A stretch of 64,000 bases of DNA from WTFY01 sp026713925 (GTDB taxonomy: Bacteria; Pseudomonadota; Gammaproteobacteria; UBA4575). The DNA is taken from contig OY759361.1 in NCBI GenBank assembly GCA_963662355.1, positions 372,001 through 436,000 of the forward strand, read 5' to 3'. Below are positions 43,725 through 51,779 of the stretch, in pieces (the stretch's first letter is position 1; the number at the start of each line of letters is the position of its first letter). The notes under the pieces are model-generated. The model worked only from the letters and a program-made list of their open reading frames with translations, was not told where the DNA came from and did no database searches. A program made the translations under genes and the position numbers.

Positions 43725-46010
43725 GTGCAAAGTTTGACTAATCAAACAGTTGTCAAAGACCTGGTGTTAATCGGTGGCGGTCACAGCCATGTTGCCGTAC
43801 TCAAAAAATTTGGCATGAATCCCGTATCGGGCCTGCAGATCACCCTGATCAGCCGCGATGTGCACACCCCGTATTCAGGCATGCTTCCTGGCTATATTGC
43901 AGGCCATTACGAATATGACGAAAGTCATATTGATTTACAGCCTCTCTCACGGTTTGCGGGGGCACGCCTGTTTCATACGCATGCCAGTGCACTCGACCTG
44001 GAAAACAAGTATGTTATCTGCGGCAATCGCCCACCGGTGCGGTTTGACGTGCTTTCCATCAATACCGGTTCGACGCCTTCCCTGGAAGTGCCGGGCTCAG
44101 ATGAACATGCACTGGGCGTGAAACCCATCAATCAGTTTTTGCGTGGATGGGACGCCATGATGAGGGAAGTACTGGCACGCAATGGCAGGTACCAGGTCGT
44201 CGTGGTGGGTGCAGGGGCCGGAGGAGTTGAAGTTGCCCTGTCAACACAGTTCCATCTGCAGAAGCTACTGCACAAGCACGCCGTGCCTACGGACAGGCTT
44301 CGATTTCATCTCATCTGCGGCAACGGTTCGATTCTGCCCACGCACAACCGTTCCGTGCAACGCCGTTTTCTACGGGTATTGAAGGACCGCCGAATCGTTG
44401 TACACAACTCGCGTACGGTCACAGAAGTCAACACTGGGTCCATCCGGCTGGATTCGGATGATTCATTGGAAGCAGATGCCACAATCTGGGCCACACATGC
44501 CTCAGCTCCTTCCTGGTACAGGGAATCCGGGCTCGCCGTGGATGAGCGAGGATTTATACTGGTGAACAGCTCCCTGCAGTCGATTTCTCACAGCGACGTG
44601 TTTGCCGCAGGAGACATTGCCACGGTGACCGACTACCCTCGACCCAAATCGGGCGTGTTCGCGGTGCGACAGGGACGGCCCTTGTACAAGAACCTGAAAC
44701 GCGCGCTTCAGGACAGACCGCTAAAAAAGCACGTGCCGCAAATCAGCTTCCTCAGCTTGATCAGTACAGGAAATCAATACGCTGTCGCCTCGAGGGGAGT
44801 GCTGGCCTGGGAAGGAGCATGGGTGTGGAGGCTCAAGGATGCCATCGACCGGAAGTTCATGCACAAGTACAACAGTCTCCCGGAGATGGAAACCAAGCAG
44901 GATCATGGTTTCGACAGCACGCTGGCAAGCCAGGATTCACTCAAGGAACTCTCTGCCATCGCAATGCGGTGTGGCGGATGCGGCGCAAAGATAGGTAGCA
45001 ACGTCTTGAGTCGGGTCATCAATCAACTGTCACCTTTCATACGCGAAGATGTATTGCTCGGGCTGGATGCCCCCGACGATGCCGCCGTAGTGGAGGTACC
45101 CCCGGGGAAAGTACAGGTACAGTCGGTGGATTATTTTCGGGCATTCATAGATGACCCCTATGTTTTCGGACAGATTACAGCCAATCACAGTCTCAGCGAC
45201 GTGTTTGCCATGGGAGCAGAAGCCCAGGCAGCGATGGCCATCGCAACCATTCCTTACGGTATGGAAAATATTGTCGAGCAGCAGCTTTACCAGATCATGG
45301 ATGGTGCAGTACAGGTGCTGAACCAGCACCAGGCGACCCTGGTAGGTGGCCATTCCAGTGAAGGAGCTGAACTTTCTTTCGGCCTGAGTGTGACCGGACT
45401 GATCGACAGGGAGAAACTGCTCGCCAAGGGAGGCATGCAGGCTGGTGACGCCCTGATCATCACAAAACCAGTAGGCACCGGCACGTTGTTTGCTGCTGAA
45501 ATGCGTGGCAAAGCCAAGGGACGCTGGATCGCCGGAGCCATTGACTGCATGCTCCTTTCAAACCATGCGTCCGCACAATGCCTGTACAACCATGGTGTAC
45601 ATGCTTGTACGGACATCACGGGCTTTGGTGTACTGGGTCATCTGGTAGAGATGGTGCGGGCAAGTCAGGTGGACATACGGGTTGACCTGAATGCACTGCC
45701 GATTCTCGATGGCACACCCGAAACGATTGAACTGGGAATCTTCAGTTCCCTGCAGCCCTCTAATGTTTGTCTGCGCCGTGCCGTCAAAAACCAGAAGGCT
45801 GCTACCCGGCACCCGCTCTACCCTGTGCTGTTTGACCCCCAGACTTCCGGCGGTTTGCTGGCTGCAGTCCCCGCTCGGCACGCGCAGGCCTGTGTCGCGG
45901 AACTGCACCGCCTGGGCTATCGACATGCCGGTATCATCGGACACGTGCACCCGGCCAGTGATGAAATGGAGTCCATATATGTCAATACGGATGCATCAGG
46001 GGGACAATAG
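43725..46010 (+). CDS. selD: selenide, water dikinase fused to FAD/NAD-dependent oxidoreductase
   Basis: A fusion of about 760 residues. The N-terminal 385 residues are an NDH-2-like flavoprotein: LVLIGGGHSHVAVL FAD motif, VVVGAGAGGVEVAL NAD motif and VFAAGDIATV. The C-terminal part is selenophosphate synthetase, beginning MRCGGCGAKIG with the catalytic Cys and Lys, and then LGLDAPDDAAV and PQTSGGLLAAVP. It makes selenophosphate from selenide and ATP; the flavoprotein may help generate the reduced selenium. Next to senB and senA it fills the role of SenC. The start is uncertain: GTG at 43725, or TTG at 43704. Confidence 0.93.
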   Translation: MQSLTNQTVVKDLVLIGGGHSHVAVLKKFGMNPVSGLQITLISRDVHTPYSGMLPGYIAGHYEYDESHIDLQPLSRFAGARLFHTHASALDLENKYVICGNRPPVRFDVLSINTGSTPSLEVPGSDEHALGVKPINQFLRGWDAMMREVLARNGRYQVVVVGAGAGGVEVALSTQFHLQKLLHKHAVPTDRLRFHLICGNGSILPTHNRSVQRRFLRVLKDRRIVVHNSRTVTEVNTGSIRLDSDDSLEADATIWATHASAPSWYRESGLAVDERGFILVNSSLQSISHSDVFAAGDIATVTDYPRPKSGVFAVRQGRPLYKNLKRALQDRPLKKHVPQISFLSLISTGNQYAVASRGVLAWEGAWVWRLKDAIDRKFMHKYNSLPEMETKQDHGFDSTLASQDSLKELSAIAMRCGGCGAKIGSNVLSRVINQLSPFIREDVLLGLDAPDDAAVVEVPPGKVQVQSVDYFRAFIDDPYVFGQITANHSLSDVFAMGAEAQAAMAIATIPYGMENIVEQQLYQIMDGAVQVLNQHQATLVGGHSSEGAELSFGLSVTGLIDREKLLAKGGMQAGDALIITKPVGTGTLFAAEMRGKAKGRWIAGAIDCMLLSNHASAQCLYNHGVHACTDITGFGVLGHLVEMVRASQVDIRVDLNALPILDGTPETIELGIFSSLQPSNVCLRRAVKNQKAATRHPLYPVLFDPQTSGGLLAAVPARHAQACVAELHRLGYRHAGIIGHVHPASDEMESIYVNTDASGGQ

Positions 46011-46388
46011 TGGATGCCGGGGGCCTGTGACAGGCCAGCTCACCCGACCTGACCTGTGTGCAGCCCACAAAAGGAAAGCCCGCGTGAAGCAGGCTTTCCA
46101 TGCAGGCTCGTCGTCTAGCTGGTGATGTTTTACTGCATAGAGTCGTGCGTTGCTGACACTTAAATTGCCCCGCCCTGCAGTCTCCTGCACTCCCGGGACA
46201 TGACTGTAATGTTACGCTCGACCTGCATCTGGCTGTATTGCCGGCCCGCAAGCAAACAACTATAAAACACTCACAGGGTCAGGCTACGCTGAACTTTCAT
46301 GCAGCACAACCAAAACTTCATTATGAAACAAATCAAATACCTTGATACCGCACTGCAGAATGAAATAGAACAGACCGCGCGCAGTCGT
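46011..46388. other. gap between convergent selD and senB
   Basis: About 380 bases. It contains the terminator hairpin at 46068-46099 and no other supportable element. A 27-codon frame starting at 46323 runs into the senB end but has no ribosome-binding site. Confidence 0.5.
46068..46099 (-). terminator. rho-independent terminator for senB
   Basis: GGAAAGCC / GGCTTTCC form a perfect 8-bp stem (46073-46099). Read on the minus strand the hairpin is followed by TTTTG. It may also slow plus-strand transcription out of selD. Confidence 0.7.
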
Positions 46389-47342
46389 TCAGGTGGCGTT
46401 GCCTAACAAGATTTTCCATTTGCTCTTCTCGCGCTCACAGGAAAACAACCCGGCTTTGGCCTGGCACCTGGCCTGCAGTTCTTGCAGCCAGACCGGGTCT
46501 GCTTCGGCCCTGAGAAGCAGTGTTCGCAATGCACGGGTATCACCTACTGCAAAATAGCCGGGATAATCTTCCCCCAGCAAACCGATCGAACCCGCGATAT
46601 CCGAGGCGATTGTCGGCAGGCCTGCCACGCAGGCCTCTGAAATGACGTTGGCGCCTCCTTCCATTCTCGAACTCAATACCATCAGATCTGCGGTTGCATA
46701 CACCTTGCGCACCTGCCAGTGCGGCACCTCACCGTGCCAGTGATACCGGGCATTGTCCCGCATTTCCTTTTCTGCCCGCTTTGCCCAGACCTGTGTATGA
46801 GCCTTGCCGTATTGATTGACCTGTACACGCGAATGGGCCGGCAGCCTGCGTGCGGCACGGGCCGCACGCAGCGGGTCTTTTTCTTCACGCAAATGTCCGA
46901 TCACACACACGTTAAATGCTTTTCTTCTTACCACGGGCTTGCGAGCCACCGGCTTAGCCGATTGATGGATCACGGAAATTTTTTTCCTATATCTTTCAGG
47001 AATCGCCAGACCTGCGAGATCATGCAGGGTCACCAGAATGTCTGCGGCCTGAATGGAACATAATGTAGGCTCAGGAGACGTCCTGATGAATTTATATATA
47101 TCGGTGCCGGTCAATGCCACTACCAGCAAGTGGTCAGGGCACTGCAAATGGAAACGACGTATGGATGCAGCACTGCGCCATGCATGCAGCGCAATCATGG
47201 CATCATACCGTCCCTCTGTGAACTCGGTTTTCACGTCCACCCTGTGCCCGAGCTCAACCAGTATGTTTCTCCAGCGGGTTGCGGTAGCACGGTTTCCCGC
47301 ACGGGACCGAGGCAATGCCGGTGTAACAAGAATAATTTTCAT
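46389..47342 (-). CDS. senB: selenosugar synthase SenB
   Basis: A 317-residue GT-B glycosyltransferase of the TIGR04348 type. The N-terminal LVTPALPRSRAGNRATATRW and the C-terminal donor-site block LVLSSRMEGGANVISEACVA with its Glu are typical. SenB couples selenophosphate with a UDP-sugar to give a selenosugar, the selenium donor for selenoneine. It lies between selD and senA and is divergent from senA by 81 bases. The gene is complete. The call is supported by all three sen genes being present together. Confidence 0.92.
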   Translation of the reverse strand: MKIILVTPALPRSRAGNRATATRWRNILVELGHRVDVKTEFTEGRYDAMIALHAWRSAASIRRFHLQCPDHLLVVALTGTDIYKFIRTSPEPTLCSIQAADILVTLHDLAGLAIPERYRKKISVIHQSAKPVARKPVVRRKAFNVCVIGHLREEKDPLRAARAARRLPAHSRVQVNQYGKAHTQVWAKRAEKEMRDNARYHWHGEVPHWQVRKVYATADLMVLSSRMEGGANVISEACVAGLPTIASDIAGSIGLLGEDYPGYFAVGDTRALRTLLLRAEADPVWLQELQARCQAKAGLFSCEREKSKWKILLGNAT

Positions 47343-47344
47343 GA

Positions 47345-47395
47345 TAAGGCAAATGGTATTACGCTATGGGATGAATAACAGGGTATATTGCCTTA
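47345..47395. repeat. inverted repeat between senB and senA
   Basis: TAAGGCAA (47345-47352) and TTGCCTTA (47388-47395) are perfect reverse complements separated by 35 bases. They span almost the whole divergent promoter region. They could be paired half-sites of one regulator acting on both genes. Confidence 0.5.
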
Positions 47396-47423
47396 CCCAA
47401 ACACAATCCGACATGGGCAATTC

Positions 47424-48728
47424 ATGAATTACGACCTTGCCACAGTAATAACCCTGACAGCGGCATTGCAGGATGCGCGTGCCAGAACGCTGGCGCTGGT
47501 CGAAGACCTGGACGAACAGCAACTGCTGGGACCCCGGCTACCCACTACCAATCCGTTGTGTTGGGAAATTGCACATGCCGCCTATTTTCACGAACTGTGG
47601 GTACTACGTCACCTGGGCAGACGAACGGAAATCCTTCCGGACTCGGATGAACTGTTCGATTCCATTTCAATCCAGCATGATCTGCGCTGGGATCTGCCCT
47701 TGCCTGACATGAGCAACATTCTCAAGTACATGGAAGACGTGCTGTCGGCAGAGCTCGTACAACTGAATCAGGTCGAACTTGCAGATTCTGCAAAATACTT
47801 CTACCTGCTGGCCCTATTTCATGAAGACATGCATGGCGAAGCCCTGACGTATACACGCCAGACACTGGCTTATCCGGCACCAGGTTTTCTGCAGGGCAAG
47901 GCACCGTCCGGCCATGCCGAGTCTCCGGCAAACGAAGACATTGAAATTGCAGGGGGGGTATTCATGCTCGGTGCGAAACGGGATGGTGAATTCATCTTTG
48001 ACAATGAAAAATGGGCACACAAGGTCACACTCGCACCATTCAGAATCGCCCGGTATGCCGTGAGCAACCAGGATTATGCAGAGTTTGTCGAAGCCGGCGG
48101 ATACCTGACAGAGAAATACTGGTGCCAGCAAGGATGGAGGTGGCGCTGTGAACAGGGTCTTGAACACCCTGTATACTGGAACAGGGATTCAGACCAGACG
48201 TGGCACGCAAGGCAGTTTGACCAGTGGCGTCCCTTGGACCTGTCACATCCGGTGATCCACATCAGCTGGCATGAAGCCAGCGCATTTTGCAAATGGGCGG
48301 GCCGCCGCCTGCCGACAGAAGCGGAGTGGGAATTTGCCTCAGCCTGTGATCCGGGCAACAGGACCGACGACGGGCCGCGCAAGACCCCGTTTCCCTGGGG
48401 AAAGCATATCGCTGAGAATTGTGCCAACCTGGACAGTATGGCCCCAGGTACCGTTGCAGTGGATGCCTGCCCGAATGGTGACAGCGCTTCGGGCTGCCGG
48501 CAAATGTTCGGCAACGTCTGGGAATGGACAGACTCGACTTTTCTGCCGTATCCGGGTTTTTCACCGGACTGGTACAGGGAGTATTCCCGTCCGCTGTTTG
48601 GTCAAACTAAGGTACTGCGTGGGGGCGCGTGGGCCACCCGCGGGCGAATGCTGCGCAATACCTGGCGCAACTACTACGGGGCAGACCGCAACGACGTATT
48701 TGCCGGATTCAGAACCTGTGCTGATTAG
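47424..48728 (+). CDS. senA: selenoneine synthase SenA
   Basis: A 434-residue EgtB-like mononuclear iron enzyme. The DinB-type N-terminal domain supplies His51 (EIAHAAYFHE) and the HEDMHGE triad near 133-139. The C-terminal formylglycine-enzyme-like domain has RLPTEAEWEFA, GNVWEWT and VLRGGAWATR. SenA joins a selenosugar to hercynine, giving the selenoxide precursor of selenoneine. EgtD, which would make hercynine, is not in the window. The ATG at 47424 places His51 at the EgtB position. EgtB proper is the alternative but is disfavoured by the linked senB and selD. Confidence 0.9.
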   Translation: MNYDLATVITLTAALQDARARTLALVEDLDEQQLLGPRLPTTNPLCWEIAHAAYFHELWVLRHLGRRTEILPDSDELFDSISIQHDLRWDLPLPDMSNILKYMEDVLSAELVQLNQVELADSAKYFYLLALFHEDMHGEALTYTRQTLAYPAPGFLQGKAPSGHAESPANEDIEIAGGVFMLGAKRDGEFIFDNEKWAHKVTLAPFRIARYAVSNQDYAEFVEAGGYLTEKYWCQQGWRWRCEQGLEHPVYWNRDSDQTWHARQFDQWRPLDLSHPVIHISWHEASAFCKWAGRRLPTEAEWEFASACDPGNRTDDGPRKTPFPWGKHIAENCANLDSMAPGTVAVDACPNGDSASGCRQMFGNVWEWTDSTFLPYPGFSPDWYREYSRPLFGQTKVLRGGAWATRGRMLRNTWRNYYGADRNDVFAGFRTCAD

Positions 48729-48797
48729 CGATACCCCGCCAGCACTGATAACATTGCAACAATTCGAAAATATGCGAACAGTACAGGCAGCACGACA

Positions 48798-49604
48798 GTG
48801 AGTTGGTGGGGAAAACTGGCAGGAGGTGGACTCGGATTTGCCCTGGGGGGACCCCTTGGCGCCATGATCGGAGTCATGCTGGGCCACCAGCTGGACAAAT
48901 CATCCGCGGGTCATGCGGGCCGGATCGGATTTGACAGGGGTTCCCAGGAACGCACCCAGGCCGCCTTTTTTACTGCAACCTTTTCGGTAATGGGTTGTAT
49001 TGCCAAGGCTGACGGGCACGTTTCCCCCAAAGAAATCCAGCTCGCAGAACAGGTCGTAGAGCAAATGCGCTTGAACAAAGAGCAGCGAAAAGTTGCCGTT
49101 GAGCTGTTCAACCAGGGCAGGCAGGACGGCTTCATGCTGGATGATGTGCTCGAACAGTTCCGCGCGGAATGCCAGCGCAAGACCACACTTATCCAGATGT
49201 TCATAGAAATCCAGTTGCAAGCTGCCTATGCAGATGGTGTCAAGGACCCTGCAGAGGAACGCCTGCTGCATCATATCTGCAACAGGCTGGGTTACCCGGT
49301 CGAATGGCTGGCTCAGCTGGAATCCATCACGTTTGGACAGCAGTATCATTCCGGACATGCCGGAAGCGCCCAGCCAGCATCAGCATCGGAAATAAGGAAC
49401 GCGCACAGGGTTCTCGGTGTTGACCCGGCGGCGACAGAGGCGGATGTCAAGAAGGCCTATCGCAGACTGATGAGCCAGCATCATCCGGATAAACTGATCT
49501 CCAAGGGTTTGCCGGAAGAAATGATCGAGATTGCCACAGAAAAAACCCAGGAGATACGCAAGGCATATGAGCTGATTCAGCAACAGCGCAAAACGCATCA
49601 CTAG
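48798..49604 (+). CDS. djlA: DnaJ-like co-chaperone DjlA
   Basis: A 268-residue protein with a glycine-rich N-terminal membrane helix (WGKLAGGGLGFALGGPLGAM), a TerB-like helical domain (about 55-170; GCIAKADGHVSPKEI and AAYADGVKDPAEERLLH) and a C-terminal J domain with the HPD motif (QHHPDKL). This is the DjlA layout; it recruits DnaK near the inner membrane. The start is GTG at 48798. Confidence 0.92.
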   Translation: MSWWGKLAGGGLGFALGGPLGAMIGVMLGHQLDKSSAGHAGRIGFDRGSQERTQAAFFTATFSVMGCIAKADGHVSPKEIQLAEQVVEQMRLNKEQRKVAVELFNQGRQDGFMLDDVLEQFRAECQRKTTLIQMFIEIQLQAAYADGVKDPAEERLLHHICNRLGYPVEWLAQLESITFGQQYHSGHAGSAQPASASEIRNAHRVLGVDPAATEADVKKAYRRLMSQHHPDKLISKGLPEEMIEIATEKTQEIRKAYELIQQQRKTHH

Positions 49605-49728
49605 ACCGAAACAAGGTTCACGGATCTTGATCCCTTTCTTCTCTGCGTGTTGATGTATATGTAGAAACAGGCATTGCATGATAACATGTGACGCAAATTC
49701 TACTGATATCCAGAACTTACAACTTACC

Positions 49729-50709
49729 ATGACGAAACCTTATCTAGTGTTAACCTGGATGGCGATCTTCGTGCTGAGTGCAATCCTTGCAGCACTGGCC
49801 GCCCATGACCCCATTATCTTTGCGTTCAAGGCCAATCCGTGGTTCAACTCCCTGATCGTCCTGGTATTGGCTGCAGGCCTGGCATACAACTTTCTGCAGG
49901 TAGTCAACCTCGCCAGGGAAATCGAATGGATCGAACATTTTCGCAGTCCGAAAAAAAGTGGCTCTCCCAGAAAAACCACACCCTTGCTTGCGCCCATGGA
50001 ACGAATGCTGGCCCAGAAGACTGGCAACCACTTTACGTTATCCACACTGTCCATGCGTTCCCTGCTGGACAGCATCACCAACCGCATGGAAGAATCCCGT
50101 GACATATCTAGGTACCTGATAGGCCTGCTCATATTCCTGGGACTCCTGGGTACGTTCTGGGGGCTGCTGATCACAATCAGTTCAGCCAGCGACGTGATCA
50201 AGAACATGTCTGCCGACGGTGACAACAGCCTGCTGTTGTTCGAAAACCTCAAACAGGGGCTGCAACAGCCCCTGGCAGGCATGGGCGTAGCATTCAGTTC
50301 ATCATTTTTTGGCCTGGCCGGTTCGCTGGTACTGGGTTTTACAGACCTGCAAACTAGTCACGCACAAAGGAGATTTTTCAATGAATTGGAGGAATGGCTT
50401 TCAGGCATTACCCGGCTTTCCTCGGGGGCATTGACGGACATCGAGGATGTCTCCGTGCCGGAGTACGTGCAGGCCTTGCTGGAGAAAACCGCAGATGGCA
50501 TTGAAACCCTGGAACGCACCCTGGGTGATCAGGTGAGTGAACGCTCCAGACTGGATTCGAACCTGTTTGAGCTCACACGCCAGTTGGCCGAACTCAGCGA
50601 GTACCTGAAGCGGGATCAGCAACCAATGTCGGAAGAGTTGCGCAAGGAGTTTCGTATTCTGGCACGTACGATCGGTGCCTCACTGGCACATCGAAAACCA
50701 CCCGAGTAA
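49729..50709 (+). CDS. MotA/TolQ/ExbB-like membrane protein
   Basis: A 326-residue inner-membrane protein with two N-terminal helices. A central pair follows (LIGLLIFLGLLGTFWGLLIT and PLAGMGVAFSSSFFGLAGSL) carrying the proton-channel family pattern. A long coiled-coil C-terminus (DQVSERSRLDSNLFELTRQL) completes it. It is followed at once by an OmpA-like/MotB-like gene, so the two probably form an ion-driven motor complex that contacts peptidoglycan. Flagellar MotAB is unlikely because no flagellar genes are near. The ATG at 49729 starts just before the first helix; 49678 is an alternative. Confidence 0.8.
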   Translation: MTKPYLVLTWMAIFVLSAILAALAAHDPIIFAFKANPWFNSLIVLVLAAGLAYNFLQVVNLAREIEWIEHFRSPKKSGSPRKTTPLLAPMERMLAQKTGNHFTLSTLSMRSLLDSITNRMEESRDISRYLIGLLIFLGLLGTFWGLLITISSASDVIKNMSADGDNSLLLFENLKQGLQQPLAGMGVAFSSSFFGLAGSLVLGFTDLQTSHAQRRFFNELEEWLSGITRLSSGALTDIEDVSVPEYVQALLEKTADGIETLERTLGDQVSERSRLDSNLFELTRQLAELSEYLKRDQQPMSEELRKEFRILARTIGASLAHRKPPE

Positions 50710-50710
50710 C

Positions 50711-51744
50711 GTGCGGCTTTCCTACTCATCCCGCCGGAATGTCAATATCTGGCCAGGCTTTGTAGACGCATTCTCTGCCCTGCTGATCGTTATCGTATTT
50801 TTGCTGCTGATATTTACAATCGGGCAATTTTTCCTGAGCATCGCACTGACCGGCAAGGAACAAACAATTTCCGAACTTGACCGGGTGACGGCGGAACTTT
50901 CAAAGCTGCTTGCTACAGAAAAAACAACGACTGCAGGCCTGCAAGAACGCGTTGATAAACTGTCCTCGCAACTTCTGAACAAGTCTGATGACGTAACCGA
51001 ACTGCAGACGGATGTCGAGTTGCTGACCGGCTTGCGCAGTCAGCTGGAACAGGATGTTGCGAATCTGTCTGGCCAGCTTCAGGAAAGCCAAGAAACTCTC
51101 AAACAGGAAAAAGAGCTTTCGGCCGATCCATCGCACAAATCCAACTGATCAACAGACAGGTGAAGATGCTGCGCGAGCAGCTCAGTGCGATCTCGCAGAT
51201 GCTAGGAATTGAAATGAAGCCGGATGATGAAAACCTTGAAAGGTTTTCCCGGGAGCTGAACAGGTCCCTGCTTCAGATGGTACAGAAACTTGCGTACTAC
51301 CGTTCCAATTTTTTTGGCCGTCTGCGCGATGTGGTGGGGGAAAACCCCAATATCCGGATTGTAGGGGACAGGTTTATCCTGCAGTCAGAACTCCTGTTTG
51401 ATACCGCCTCAGCCAGCCTGGGTGATCGCGGAAAGGAACAGGTGAAATCGCTGGCCAGGATCATCACTGACGTAGCGGCTGACATACCGGGTGACATTGA
51501 CTGGGTCATTCGGGTTGACGGGCATACCGACTCGAGAAAAATCAAAACACCGGAATTCCCCTCCAACTGGGAATTGTCCACGGCTCGAGCCCTGGCCATC
51601 GTGAGATACATGATTGAGCAAGGGGTCCCGCCACAGCGTCTTGCAGCAACCGGCTTCGGTGAACACCGTCCACTGGATACTGGTGAAACTCCCGAAGCCT
51701 ATGCCAAAAACAGAAGAATAGAGATCAAGCTGACAGCCAAGTAG
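50711..51744 (+). pseudogene. MotB/OmpA-like peptidoglycan-binding protein, split by a frameshift
   Basis: The first frame (50711-51148) has one N-terminal helix (FVDAFSALLIVIVFLLLIF) with a MotB-like Asp before it, then a coiled coil, and stops after KELSADPSHKSN. The second frame, open from just before 51130, continues the coiled coil as IQLINRQVKMLREQLS. It ends in an OmpA/MotB domain with VDGHTDSRKI, LSTARALAIVRYM, GFGEHRPL and NRRIEIKL. Adding one base near 51126-51132 joins both. It is either a recent frameshift or an assembly indel; the two frames are otherwise well preserved. It pairs with the MotA/TolQ-like gene just upstream. Confidence 0.8.
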
Positions 51745-51779
51745 ACCCCGCACTTCCAACCGGCGGTGGCCTGGTTGTA

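Noticed and set aside
43725..46010. Possible selenocysteine (in-frame UGA) in the selD fusion
   Set aside because: The catalytic position is an ordinary Cys codon and the frame has no internal UGA.
46323..46406. 27-codon frame ending in SGGVA after selD, considered as a RiPP-like peptide
   Set aside because: No ribosome-binding site, overlaps the end of senB on the other strand, and no modification enzymes are adjacent.
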